DNA from: Hepsetus odoe | Taxonomy: Eukaryota > Chordata > Actinopteri > Characiformes > Hepsetidae | DNA length: 64,000 bases | Reading direction: 5' to 3' | Assembly: GCA_017165825.1 (NCBI GenBank) | Contig: CM029380.1 | Coordinates: 25,291,456 to 25,355,455, forward strand | In this document: one piece after another, positions 25,301 through 36,862 of the stretch | Position numbering within the stretch: the stretch's first letter is position 1 | Layout of the letters: the number at the start of each line of letters is the position of its first letter | Made by a program: the position numbers and the translations under genes | Notes under the pieces: generated by a model | What the model saw: the letters and a program-made list of their open reading frames with translations, nothing else | What the model was told of the DNA's origin: nothing | Databases searched by the model: none

Positions 25301-28300
25301 GGATTAATATAATAACTTCAATATTAGTGTTTAACACAAGAAAACCTCTTTACTGGATTAATGTATGTTTATTCTAATATTAGTGTTTAAAACACAGAAA
25401 ACCTCTTTACTGGATTAATGTGGAATATCTGTAATATTAGTGTTTAAAATACACTGAAAACCTCTTACCGGATTAATGGGTGTTTATTCTAATATTAGTG
25501 TTTAACACACGAAAATCCCTTCACTGGATTAATGGTGTTTATTCTAATATTATGTTTAATATACAGAAAATCCCTCTTTACTGATTACTGGTGTTTATTC
25601 TAATATTAGTGCTTAACAATAACACAGAAATCCCTTCACTTGATTAATGGTGTTTATTTGGCCATTAGTGTCACAGAAAATCCTCTTACTGGATTAATGT
25701 GGTGTTTATTCTTAATATTAGTGTTTAACACACAGAAAATCCCTCTTACTGGATTACAAAGTTTACATTCTAATATTAGTGTTTAACAAAAACAGAAAAT
25801 CCCTCTTTATTTGGATTAATGTAGGTGTTTATTCTAATATTAGTGTGTAACACACAGAAAATCCCTCTTTACTGGATTAATGTGGTGTTTATTCGAATAT
25901 TAGTGTTTAACACAGAAAATCCTCTTACTGGATTGTGTCAGGTGTTTATTCTAATATTAGTGTTTAAAACACAGAAAATCCCTCTTTACTGGATTAATGT
26001 GGTGTTTATTCTAATATTAGTGTTTAAACACACAGAAAATCCTCTTTTTACTGGATTAATGTGGTGTTTATTCTAATATTAGTGTTTAAATACACAGAAA
26101 ATCCTCTTTACTGATTAATGTGGTGTTTATTCTAATATTAGTGTTTAACACACAGAAAATCTCTTTACTGGATTAATGGTGTTTATTCTTAATATTAGTA
26201 AGCAATACAGAAAATCCTCTTACTGATTAATGTAATATTCTAACATTAGTGTTTAACACACAGAAAATCCTCTTACTGGATTAATGTAGTTTATTCTAAT
26301 ATTATGTTTAACACAGAAAATCCTCTTACTGGATTAATGGTGTTTATTCTAATATTAGTGTTTAACACATAAAAATCTTCACTTGATTAATGTGGTGTTT
26401 ATTCTAATATTAGTGTTAAAAACACAGAAAATCCCTTTACTGATTAATGTGTAGTTTATTCTAATATTAGTAAGCTTAACACACAGAAAAATCCTCTTAC
26501 GATTAATGTGGTGTTTATTCTAATATTAGTGTTTAACACACAGAAAATCCTCTTTACTGATTAATGTATGTTTATTCTAATATTAGTGTTTAACACACAG
26601 AAAATCCCTCTTACTGGATTAATGTGGTGTTTATTCTAATATTATGCCAATACACAGGTGTCCTCTTTACTGGATTAATGTGGTGTTTATTCTATTATGT
26701 TTAACACGAGCCTCTTTACTGGATTAATTTATGTTTATTCCTAATATTAGTGTTTAACACAGAAAATCCTCTCACTGGATTAATTTGGCAGTTTATTCTA
26801 ATGATATGTTTGTTATAATAAGAAAATCCTCTTTACTGATTAATGTGGTGTTTATTCTAATATTATTGTTTAACACACAGAAAATCCCTCTTTACTGGAT
26901 TAATGTGGTGTTTATTCTAATATTGAAGTGTTTAACACACACAGAAATCCTCTTACTGATTAATGTAAGTGTTTATTCTAATATTAGTGCTTGCACACAG
27001 AAAATCCTCTTTACTGGATTAATGTAAAGTTTGATTTTAATATTAAAGCTAACACAGAAAATCCTCTTTACTGGATTATACTGTGGTGTTTATTCTAATA
27101 TTAGTGTTTAAAACACAGAAAATCCCTCTTGACCGGATTAATGTGGTGTTTATTCTATTAAAGTTTGAAACACACAGAAAATCCCTCTTTACTGGATTAA
27201 TGTGGTGTTTATTCTAACATTAGTGTTTAACACACAGAAAATCCCTCTTTACTGGATTAATGTGGTGTTTATTCTAGTATTAGGCTAACACACAGCAACC
27301 TCTCTCACTGATTAATGTGGTGTTTATTCTAATATTATTGTTTCTAACACACAGAAAATCCTCTTACTGGATTAATGTGGAGGCTTATTCTAATATTAGT
27401 AAGCACACACAGAAAATCCTCTTTACTGGATTAATGTGGGTGTTATTCTAATATTAGTGCTTAACACAGAAAAATCCCTCTTTACTGGATTAATGGGTGT
27501 TTATTCTAATATTAGTGTTTAACACAGAAAATCCTCTTCACTGATTAATGTAAGTGTTTATTCTATTAGTGTTTAAACAGAAAACTTCTTTATTGGATTT
27601 AATGTGGTGTTTATTCTAATATTAGTGTTTAACACAAGTAGCAATCCTCTTACTGGATTAATGTGGTGTTTATTCTAATATTATAAGTTTAAATACAGAA
27701 AATCCCTTTACTGATTAATGGAAATATTCTAATATTAGTGTTTAACACAGAAAATCCTCTTTATCATTAATGTGGTGTTTATTCTATTATTAGTGTTTAA
27801 CACAGAAAATCCCTCTTTACTGGATTAATGTGGTGTTTATTCTAATATTAGTGTTTAAAACACAGAAAATCCCTCTTTACTGGATTAATGTGGTGTTTAT
27901 TCTAATATTAGTGTTTAAACACACAGAAATCCCTCTTTACTGGATTAATGTGGTGTTTATTCTAATATTAGTGTTTAACACAGAAAACTTTCTTTACTGA
28001 TTAATGTGGTGTTTATTCTAATATTAGTGTTTAAATACACAGAAAATCCTCTTTACTGGATTAATTGGTGTTTATTCTAATATTAGTGTTTAATACACAG
28101 GCACCTCTTAATGATGGTGTTTATTCTAATATTAGTGTTTAACACACAGAAAATCCCTCTTTACTGGATTAATGTGGGTGTTTTTAGTTTTAGTGATGGT
28201 AACTGTGGGGGCCCTTTGATGTTGTTTGGGGACTGCTATGGTGTCCCAGGTGGATGTTAGGATGCTATTTATTGTTATTGTTAATCCAGGCTCTTCTTTT

Positions 28301-31212
28301 CTCTTGTCTTGTCTGTTTCAGGTAATTTCCTGTATTTTGTGGGATACTCTAAATGGCTGTTGCTGATTGGTCGTTTGATCGCAGGTGAGGATGGGTCCAC
28401 ATCACTTCACATTGTTTTCGGGGCTTGTAGTGAAAATGACGGTGTTTGGTTCTGTTTTAAGGTATCGGAACCGGCTCCAGCTCGTCCATCTTCGGCTTCC
28501 TGACGAGACTCACGGCTCCTGAAGATCGAGCCACCGTGTTCGCTGTTCTCATGGCCTGCCGTCAAGTTGGACTTTTGATCGGTAAACTGGACATCAAAAC
28601 TTCTTCTTCCATTTTAATTTTTGCTCTTCTTTCATGGTTTCTTTTAAATCTGTTTTTAGGGTGGTGGTGGTCTAGTGGTGGTACTTGTCTACGGACCTGT
28701 GGATCAAGAGGTCCCAGGTTCAATCCCACCTCCAGCACTACCACCACTGGGTCCCTGAGACCCTGAACCCTGAGTGTCTCCAGGGGGACTGTCCCTGTAA
28801 TCAGGACATGGAGGACACTCTGGATTAGAGCGTCTGATAAATGCCACAAATGTAAATGTGTAATGGGAGTTCTGGAGAATAAACTGGTCGGGTTCTCTCA
28901 GTCCTGACGTTCTGGTTCTCCCTGTGTTCTGCTGCAGGTCCTGCATTCAACATCTTCCTCCGACTCTTTGAGTTCCAGCTCGGACCGTTTGTGGTGAACA
29001 AGTATACGGCGCCCGGGGTAACCAAGAGAGTTCATTCTCTCTAGTCGTTTTTCTACTCCTTTCTTTCTTTTTTTGTTCTTTTCTTTATCTCTCCTTTTAT
29101 ACTTTCTTCTTTACCTTTGTTATTATTATTATTATTATAATATTAACGTTATTTATGAAGCATTTTTCTTGATCCTTTACATTTTGGAACAAATATCAAA
29201 GTCCAGTGTTTTTGGGGAATAAAAACTAAAGGTTCTCTGGTTCTTTTACTGTTTGATTTTAGGATCTTCAGTAAAGCAGCGTTTGTGGATCTTCAGTCTG
29301 GATTAGGAGTCCATCAGACATCCTGTAATGGATGAAGGTGTCCATCCATTAAAAGTGGATTGTTTTTTGCAGATGTTCATGTGTCTGCTGTGGCTGCTGC
29401 TGCAGCTGGTGGTGCTGCTGATGTACTGGGATGTCCCGCAGCAGACCAACAGGAGCCCCGCCCAGGAAGAAAGGGATGAGGAGGAAGATGAAGCCCGGCC
29501 ACTGGTCTCGCCCAATGAACTGAGTGGGTCGTACGGCACCGTCCCCGCCACACCTCCCAGAGTCCAGCCCGTCGCTAACGGCGACCTGAGCCAAAACTCC
29601 TCGTCCGAACAGAGTCCCTCCAACCCGTTCAAACACTTCAGCATTTGCCATGGTGAGACAGTTGCCACGGCAACGTGAGACCACAGTGCAGATGTTTCTT
29701 TACTGGTTTGTCCTCTGTTTTATTTGTAGAGTTTCTCAGAGAGGAGGTGGTCGTGCTGATGATGGCGCAGTTCATCACAATGTTCAACCAGACGGCACTG
29801 GAGGTCATCTCACACACACACACACACACACACACAGTTCTTTCTTTCTTTCTTTAGTTCAGTTTATGTCCCTGTTGATACCTACATTTCTGAACTGCAT
29901 CTGTTTCCACCTGTTTAGAAATAAACCTAATAATAAATAAATAAACATTTAAGTGTGTTTTTGTTTTGTGTGTAAATAAGAATTAATGAATGCTGTTTTC
30001 GGTCTCGTTCGGCAGACGATGGTGACTCCACTGACTCAGAAGTACTTTAACTTCGGTGAGCTGGAGAACAGTGTGATGTACTGTTTGTGTGGAGTGACGG
30101 TGATCGGCGGTTTCATGTTCGTGCGCTGGCTGAGCCGCAGGGTGGCCGAGAGGGTCGTCCTGGGTGTCGGTTTGATCCTCTGTAACATCTCCTGTGTGTG
30201 GTGCATCATCTTCCTCTCAAACCCACAGGGTGAGCTTCCTCCTTGGAACTTTCTTGGCAGTTGTGTCATAGTGTTTAGGGACGAGGCCCTACGATTGAAT
30301 CCTGGACCATTACCTTTACCTGAGGTTCCCTTAATCAAGGTACCATCCCCATCACTGCTCCCCGGATGCTGGATATGTCTGCCCTCTGCTGGACGGTGTT
30401 TGCGTGTGTGTGTTTGTGTGTTAAATAAAGAGGATGTATTTGGTTGTGATTCACTGAGTGCTGCCACTTTCACTTTCACCTTACTGTTGTTCAAATGAAA
30501 TGTTCTGTTTTATGCACCATGTTTTTCTCCCGTCTAGGAGGATTCTCATGGCAGCTCACGGAGTTCATCATCGGGGTTCTCCTCCAGGTTTTAGGTTTGC
30601 CATTCGTGTCTGTGGCCCAAGTGTCCCTCTTCTCCAAAATCACAGCAGAAAAGACCCAAGGTAGGTCTGCACCAGATGAACGAAACTTGAGATCAAAGTT
30701 TATCAAAATATTCAAAAAATATAACTATAAATATAATCCTCTCTCTCTCTGGGTGTGTAGGGCGGTCCTCCCTCTCCCCCATCACTCAGTAGAACTGTCC
30801 TCTCTCTCTCTGGGTGGGTAGGGTTGTCCTCCCTCTCCCCCATCACTCAGTAGAACTGTCCTCTCTCTCTCTGGGTGTGTAGGGAGGTCCTCCCTCTCCC
30901 CCATCACTCAGTAGAACTGTCCTCTCTCTCTCTGGGTGTGTAGGGAGGTCCTCCCTCTCCCCCATCACTCAGTAGAACTGTCCTCTCTCTCTCTGGGTGT
31001 GTAGGGAGGTCCTCCCTCTCCCCCATCACTCAGTAGAACTGTCCTCTCTCTCTCTGGGTGTGTAGGGCGGTCCTCCCTCTCCCCCATCACTCTGTATCTG
31101 TCCTCTCTCTCTCTGGGTGTGTAGGGCGGTCCTCCCTCTCTCCCATCACTCTGTATCTGTCCTCTCTCAGTGTTGATTTGAATAAACAGGTGAAAGAGTG
31201 AAATGGGGATGA

Positions 31213-31255
<43 letters not shown>

Positions 31256-31666
31256 CAGGGTTTAATCAGGGTATTCGACGCTCTGTCAGCGGTTTGGCAA
31301 CAATCCTGGGTCCACTGTGGGCCGGAGGTTTGACCTCTAACCTCTACGTCATGCTGGGGGTGATGGTGGCTCTGCTGGCACTCCTTACTGTAAGTGGTGG
31401 ACGATGATTATTTAAATATAGAAATATAAATCCTAATTACACCCTTAATTAGACCCTTTGATCCATCAATTAGTAATTAGTAATTAAGCTGTCGTGTCAT
31501 ATATATCAAATTCACACACACACTGTATGTGTGTGTGTGTGTGTGTGTGTGTCTTCACTCAGTGCTGACCCCTGCTGGTTGTGTCTCTCAGATTATGGTG
31601 GCCTATTCTTATGAGCGTCTGGTGGACCGCCCCATAGTCCGGCCCACGGAGGACTCACCCCACTGA
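10349..31666 (+). CDS. mfsd8l: MFSD8-like major facilitator superfamily transporter
   Basis: Eleven coding exons: 10349-10424, 15530-15716, 28322-28384, 28462-28581, 28938-29017, 29373-29652, 29730-29803, 30016-30229, 30538-30660, 31259-31389, 31592-31666 (TGA). All use GT-AG and compatible phases, giving about 473 residues. TM1 spans exons 1-2 (TIGLIFLMTGVEY then AVILPT). A motif-A-like segment FKLISDKTRTTK lies in exon 2. Exon 4 has FGFLTRLTAPEDRATVFAVL. Exon 6 ends TM6 and encodes a long acidic loop (DEEEDEARPLVSPNE). Exons 7-8 carry FNQTALETMVTPLTQKYF. The family resembles lysosomal MFSD8/CLN7; the substrate here is unknown. Exon 2 holds one surplus base: after KIILF the frame gives SQLLRNSR and then a stop across the junction, but skipping one base in TTCAGCCAACTG gives SNCFEIVG, continuing into NFLYFVG. 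The base is an assembly error, an allele or early decay. The symbol is a best guess within the MFSD8-like group. Confidence 0.88.
10897..11101 (-). mobile_element. Decayed tRNA-derived SINE
   Basis: Has GTGAAAGTGACTACT, CACAGTGAACCAAG, CAGTACCTTGATCAAGGG and a decayed B-box. It is in transporter intron 1. Confidence 0.6.
11319..11478 (+). mobile_element. SINE fragments at the edge of the AGATCT array
   Basis: A decayed SINE body (GATCAAGGTACCGCC...CATCACTGCCC) is followed at about 11455 by a second SINE head, GTGGTGGTCTAGTGCTAGG (A-box). That head is cut off where the tandem array begins at about 11480. Confidence 0.5.
11480..13975 (+). repeat. 15/19-bp minisatellite with AGATCT in each unit
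   Basis: About 2.5 kb in transporter intron 1. Two unit lengths alternate irregularly: GATCTGATACACACA (15 bp) and GATCTGATACACACTCACA (19 bp). Nearly every unit contains palindromic AGATCT. Scattered damaged units carry insertions such as GATAATAATA. The minus-strand frames (CIRSV/YQIC) are repeat artefacts. Confidence 0.95.
13976..14964. other. Transporter intron 1, unique sequence
   Basis: No exon or element recognised. An A tract lies near 14599-14613. Confidence 0.5.
14965..15175 (+). mobile_element. Decayed tRNA-derived SINE
   Basis: Has CCAGTAGGTTGCCCTGAGAT, CTGCCCTCTGGGCCG, GTGTGTGGGTGAAAAGTAGA and a GGTCACTTTCAC end. It lies 355 bp before transporter exon 2. Confidence 0.6.
16037..28183 (+). 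repeat. 12.1-kb minisatellite, 60-bp unit, about 200 copies
   Basis: The array starts about 320 bp after transporter exon 2 and ends about 138 bp before exon 3, so it makes up nearly all of intron 2. The consensus unit joins ACACACAGAAAATCCCTCTT, TACTGGATTAATGTGGTGTT and TATTCTAATATTAGTGTTTA. Exact 60-bp periodicity shows at 17401-17640. Many units are shortened by small deletions, giving a mean period just under 60. Units at 24.5-27.5 kb are noisier than those at 17.3-17.7, 19.0-20.0 or 21.8-22.2 kb. Sixty is a multiple of three, so canonical units read through as a 20-residue repeat, but indels break every frame within a few units. Confidence 0.98.
28665..28860 (+). mobile_element. tRNA-derived SINE with the common fish 3' tail
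   Basis: A-box GGTGGTCTAGTGGTGG, B-box GGTTCAATCCC, then the tail CTCTGGATTAGAGCGTCTGA and TAAATGCCACAAATGTAAAT. It lies in the transporter intron between exons 4 and 5. Its head resembles the other SINEs but the body and tail differ, so it is a separate subfamily. Confidence 0.8.
29813..29835. repeat. (CA)n immediately after transporter exon 7 donor
   Basis: The donor GTCATC at 29804 is weak, and the CA tract begins nine bases into the intron. Confidence 0.85.
30262..30480 (+). mobile_element. Decayed tRNA-derived SINE
   Basis: B-box-like GATTGAATCC, AATCAAGGTACCATCCCCAT, CTGCCCTCTGCTGGACGGTG and a CTTTCACTTTCAC end. It lies in intron 8 of the transporter gene. Confidence 0.7.
30745..31165 (+). 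repeat. 61-bp minisatellite, about 7 copies
   Basis: The unit runs GGTCCTCCCTCTCCCCCATC, ACTCAGTAGAACTGTCCTCT, CTCTCTCTGGGTGTGTAGG. It lies in transporter intron 9. Copies differ by only a few substitutions, which suggests recent amplification. Confidence 0.95.
31216..31258 (+). repeat. (GT)n forming the exon 10 acceptor tract
   Basis: About 19 GT units run directly into TTCAG, the acceptor of transporter exon 10, so the microsatellite replaces the usual pyrimidine tract. Confidence 0.9.
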
Positions 31667-32432
31667 CACACACAGGTACTGAAGACAGGACACTTCAAAC
31701 ACACACAATGTCCTGCAAACACATGACCCTGTCCCCTCTATTAATGTCCTCCACGTTACATCACCTGCTGCACTGGTCACTGAGAAATCAACAGACATGA
31801 ACTGTCCAGAATTAATGTCCAAACTGTCCCAGCAGGACAACCTTAAGAGGACTTTCCCCAAACTGTCCACAGTGTGTGTGAAGAGAACCGGACGTCTGAA
31901 TGTCCCTCACAGTCATGAGCTGGTGGTGGAGACACTGTCTGGTGTCTGAGACGGTGTTTTAGTTCTGAGAAGATTCTGGACTAAAACTGAACCCGTTCAT
32001 GGTGGAGGGACACGAAGAACAGAGATTTAGTTCAGATGGACTATTTTACCATCATCACCGTCCCACAGAGACACTCAGAGACACTCAGAGACACTCAGAG
32101 ACACACAGAGACACTCAGAGACACAAACAGGGACACACAGAGACACACAGAGACACTCAGAGACACTCAGAGACACACAGAGACACTCAGAGACACTCAG
32201 AGACACTCACAGACACGTGGAGCTTCACTGGGGGAAAGAAAATACACAGATTTGGGACGTCCGGCTCCGTTCACCAAATCTGGGAAGATGTTAAATGTTG
32301 TCGTGTTGCTGCAGTTTCCTCCGTTTGTTTCATCATTTATTCATTAGTTTTTTAAATATTTTAAAATATCTCTAACAAAGGTATTTTAGAAGAAATGTGC
32401 ATAAATATATTTATATTTTTTTTTTGCTATTT

Positions 32433-32480
<48 letters not shown>

Positions 32481-32997
32481 ATTAATGTGTTAAGAGGTTA
32501 CGTTTATTCATTCTAGTTTAGTGCTTTTCTGTCCACATTGAACACAAATGTTTATTTTAGTTTTTATTCACCAAAAATTTGAAATTCACTTCCAATAAAC
32601 ATCGATCAGGAAACTACAGTTGGTAGATTAATAAACAGATGAACACTGTTTTATTTTATAGGTTCTGTTTATACATTATTCTCTTAATTGTCCCTGTTTT
32701 TAAAATCAAACTGTTCTCCTTGTTTTAATTGAAATAATAAATAGTTATAAATATATCGTTTTAGAACGTGAAGAACATTGATCTGCAATAAAGTGAATGA
32801 AAGGTGCTCAGTTTTTAAAGTTTATTATTATTATTATTATTATTATTATATTTACAGGAACAATGTTGCGTGAATGTTTAATTCTAAATTAAAAAGGTAA
32901 AATATGAACAAAACCTTCAGATTCGCAGAGAATCGGAGTAACTGAAAGAGAGTTAATGACACAATGTATAACTTTTAAGGTTGAAAATGGCAATAAA
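31667..32997 (+). other. 3' flank/UTR of the MFSD8-like gene
   Basis: No further exon is seen after the TGA. Candidate AATAAA poly(A) signals lie at 32594-32599, 32787-32792 and 32992-32997. The interval contains a dispersed repeat copy (31872-32274), a (GT)n tract (about 32436-32478) and a TTA-repeat tract (about 32823-32848). Which signal is used cannot be told from sequence. Confidence 0.5.
31872..32274 (+). repeat. Dispersed repeat with hairpin and 8-bp tandem core, copy 2
   Basis: Same order as the copy at 3117: a shared left end (GAAGAGAACCGGACGTCTGA), the TTTTAGT...ACTAAAA hairpin, the GTTCATGGTGGAGGGACACG block, a core of AGACACTC/AGACACAC units, and the ACGTGGAGCTTCACTGGGGG right part ending near CCGGCTCCGTTCA. 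It lies within 210 bp of the transporter stop codon. Confidence 0.82.
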
Positions 32998-33112
32998 AGA
33001 ATTTTATTGAAATGTTACTGACAGTTTGCCTTTGTTCGAAAACAGAATTAATTTTTGACTGATGTGTAAATATCGTACATCTCAGAATATTACATCATTT
33101 TGTTTATATATA

Positions 33113-33166
<54 letters not shown>

Positions 33167-33744
33167 TTAAACTAAATGATGTAATATTCTGAAATGTACC
33201 ATATTTACATTGAAATAGTTACGTTTGAACATCCGATTTATTTTGAGGTGTTTGTTATAGTTTGTGTAATTGTAAAGGTACAGAATCCAATCTAATAATC
33301 GAAAACGATCATTTTTTCTTTCATCATTTTATTTCCACACTTTATAATTCTAGAACACTTTTATTAGGTACAGATTTCTCTCTTCTCAGGACGTTGCTGT
33401 CGGAGTGCAGCGATACAGTAAGTGGAAAAGGTTTCTGAGTGAATATTATTATTTTTGGAAGACTGACCTTATAAAAATGAGACCGTTTGGGATGAGATGT
33501 TGTTTATAAATCACACTGAAATGTTCGAAAAGGTTGGTTTAGTTCGATAATAAGCTATATTTTTTATTAAATAAAAAATGTAAAAATGCTTTATTCCTCT
33601 GTGCCGATAAAGCAACGTGGTGGAAATCAAACATGATGATTAAAAACCATCAAAAAACACAAAAACTGAGATTCATCCCAGAGTTCAGCTGCTGTTCTCT
33701 AGAGGGCGCTCTTTTCCTGCGTGTCCGGTCAGAAGGACCTACAT

Positions 33745-33784
<40 letters not shown>

Positions 33785-33786
33785 CT

Positions 33787-33827
<41 letters not shown>

Positions 33828-35965
33828 AATATGGGTTGTTTATAGTAACCGCCCTCTCTATATTATATTAAAGATTTCTTTATTTGGATTTTTGATTTGG
33901 AAAAACCTGTTTGTAAATCATTTTATTTAAATGTTATATTTAATGGCCAGCTAGTGTTTTTAGAAATTATTATTAAATAATTCTATAATTATAATTACAA
34001 TTATTACTATTATTAAAATATCACACCGCAGTCACTGATTTGAGGCTAAATCATAAAGTCATATGACTATTGAACACTTTTATATATATAAAATATAGTT
34101 ATTTCTTTTTTCTAATTGTTTTCTTTATTACTAATTCAATATGAAAAGGTTAAATTTGACATTCTAAAAATGGACTTATCAGAAAATATATTTTGTATTA
34201 TTGTGTTATTATTTATTATATTTGATAACAGAATAATACCTTCGTCACCATCAAAATAACTTACTTTTTTCATTAATTAAAATACTTGTGATTCGTTTCA
34301 GCTCTGAAAGGTATTCACTGTCCAGTGGTTCTTACTGGCAGGACATAATTTTTATGTAATTTCTAAATATTTTATTTTATTATTTTTAATAGCAACATTA
34401 TTATGAACAAATTGATAAAATCTTAATTCAATTGCAGTAGTCATAATTATATCATTTGTTACCTGTAAAAAGTCTCATTTTAGTATTAATGTGGTTTTAC
34501 ATTCATAAAATGTAACAGAAATACATTGTTCTTACTTTTTACCAATGTATCTGTTGATTTGTTTCATTTTTTAATATAAATAGATATTCATTCTTTAATT
34601 GACGCTCTGTAAACTGGTTTATGGAGTGTTTGTTTTATTTGCTCTCCATCAAAAAATGCAATGTTCTATTTATTTTCTTCCCCTTTAAAAAAGTAAGACC
34701 CCGTGTCTTGTCCTGGTTTCTTCATCACTCGCTTCTAAAATTAAGCTTTAGTGAGTTTTATTCTCAATTCTGAGGCCGTCTGTCGTCCGATATCCTTTCA
34801 GCAGCAGATCTTTTTATATCCCACAGTGATGTTTACCTCTTCCAGGGGAAACTGTCCACTGTAGCAGAAATGCTGGAAAATAATGACTGCAGTAAAAATA
34901 TCTTTCCCAAAATAAAGACCAAAAACAAAGGATTCAACTAAAAAAAAAAGAGTAATTTCCTGAACAGCAGCAGAACTTCTCATCCGACATCCAGGGACTG
35001 TGAGGCTGAAATGGACTCTATTTTTAAGCTTCATATTTATTATTTCCATTCCACCTTAAATGGGCCAACTGACACATTAAGAGGCTGTAAAGTAACAAAT
35101 GTCTGTGTTTCAAAGTCTATTGAAAGTAAGATTTCAGGCGAAAAATAAAACGTGTGGGACCAGGATTCGAACCGGCTGCTCCCCTGTTGAAGGACAGGGG
35201 GCGCTGTGCAGCCACGTTGCTGCTTGGGAGAGGGCGTGGCTTGTGCGTCTGAGGCGGTAGGCCGAGCGACAGTGACATTTGGGAAAATCCAAACAGCGAG
35301 TGACGTTTTTTTCTGAAGGCGGGGCATTTCGGTGGCCTTTCGATGAACTCGAATCGTGGGGGGGTGGAAGTGTGGCACGGCGCCAGCGATTGGGGGGCAT
35401 TTCGGGTACGCTTTAGTGGACCAGCCTGTGGCCTGCAGGAGAGATCTGACCGAACACTGACCCCCCGATCGGGATCAGAAGTTTAGAAAGCGTCACGTGA
35501 CCCAGCTGAAGTAATTGCCGTCGGACGGATTCCTAAAGAAAATGAGGCTACGAGACAAATAACGTTTTTTCGCTGAGCCGATGCCACGCGAGTGGGCGCG
35601 TGAACTTTGCATGAACTCTCGGATTACTTTCGGGGAGGGTGTCGTTTATTTATTTATATAATTTTTTTCCCTTTTTTTGGGACGACATTTGTTTGGAGAA
35701 CCTAAATTCCGGAACGTAGCGAGAGCGTGCGACGATAATAATTTCTGCTAGCTCATCCGGGCGCTGACCGCTGTCTGACCCCATGATGGCACCCGCTCTG
35801 AGAATTCGGTGACGCCGGTGTTTGCCGATGGGAGGAAGGGGGAGGGCATCGCAGTCACAGAGAGTGGCAGCCGACGACATTTTCCTTTTCATCTCGGCTC
35901 CGATCTTTCTGTACTACAGAACAAACACGTATAAATATATTAATATAGAAATATACATATACATC
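32998..35965. other. AT-rich intergenic DNA
   Basis: No gene recognised. Microsatellites: (CA)n then (TA)n at about 33114-33167, and (CA)n/(TA)n at about 33747-33824. The stretch 33830-34800 is very AT-rich and featureless. From 35150 to 35900 GC and CpG rise, with G-rich runs near 35355-35400, but I see no exon or promoter motif there. Confidence 0.5.
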
Positions 35966-36600
35966 TAGTGAGGGAATCATCTCGTTCAGGCAAAACACCT
36001 CCTGCCCGTCAGACCGTCTCATCTTTACCGAGTCGATTAAATGAAAGAAACTGCAACAAATTTTTCAGTGCTCTAGGTTACAAGGTTAAGATACAAGGTT
36101 CCAGATAAAGGGGTTCCACCCACTCAGTGATCAGCAGTAAACGAATCTCCTGATCATCTGAAACCATCTGCTCCTGGTTCTTCACTGCTTCATGTCTTAA
36201 GTTAGACGCTTTGTTCTGCTTGAAGGTTCAGACGTAGATCACTGTGTGGATTAACCAACACAGAACTATCAAACTGCTCAGGTACAGAGACTGGACTGAA
36301 CATGAGAGACAACAACACTGTCCTTCAGGAAGATCTGGAGAACTGCTCAGGTACAGAGACTGGACTGAAAATGAGAAACAACAACACTGTCCTTCAAGAA
36401 GATCTGGAGAACTGCTCAGGTACAGAGACTGGACTGAACATGAGCGACAACAACACTGTCCTTCAGGAAGATCTGGAGAACTGCTCATGTACAGAGACTG
36501 GACTGAAAATGAGAGACAACAACACTGTCCTTCAGGAAGATCTGGAGAACTGCTCAGGTGAATCTTGCTGCTTAGACTGAAAATGAGGGACAACAGGTAA
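35966..36600 (+). mobile_element. Minisatellite-bearing element, copy 1 (69-bp units)
   Basis: Left part shared with 51346-52165 and 53458-54507 (TTCACTGCTTCATGTCTTAA, TTCAGACGTAGATCACTGTG). It is followed at 36270-36555 by about four 69-bp units (CTGCTCAGGTACAGAGACTG, then GACTGAACATGAGAGACAAC, then AACACTGTCCTTCAGGAAGA, then TCTGGAGAA). The unit is a multiple of three and is open on both strands, so the long frames here are repeat artefacts. Ends are too decayed to show inverted repeats. Confidence 0.8.
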
Positions 36601-36862
36601 GTGTCTCTAGAATGAAGAGCTGAACCAGCTGATGGACAAAGGAACGAACTGTGAGCAGAAGGAATGTCAGAACCACACTGTTCAATCTCTGGGGATCAGA
36701 CAGATGTGTGTGAGAAGACATGGTACCGTGTTCTCCTTTCACACACTCTGTTCTCTGAGGCGCAGTAGACCCACACCCCTGTAGTCTGGTGGAGCTTCAT
36801 TCATGAACACCTCTTCATCACTGAGCTCTCGCTCTCTGTTTCGTTTCCAGCTTGTTAACCAC

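Noticed and set aside
35150..35230. Possible tRNA on the minus strand (GGTTCGAATCC)
   Set aside because: A B-box-like sequence is present, but no acceptor stem, D arm or anticodon arm pairs properly.
36228..36593. Overlapping 100-120-codon frames on both strands
   Set aside because: The 69-bp unit is a multiple of three and lacks stops on both strands, so long frames arise automatically; the same happens at 53493-54185.
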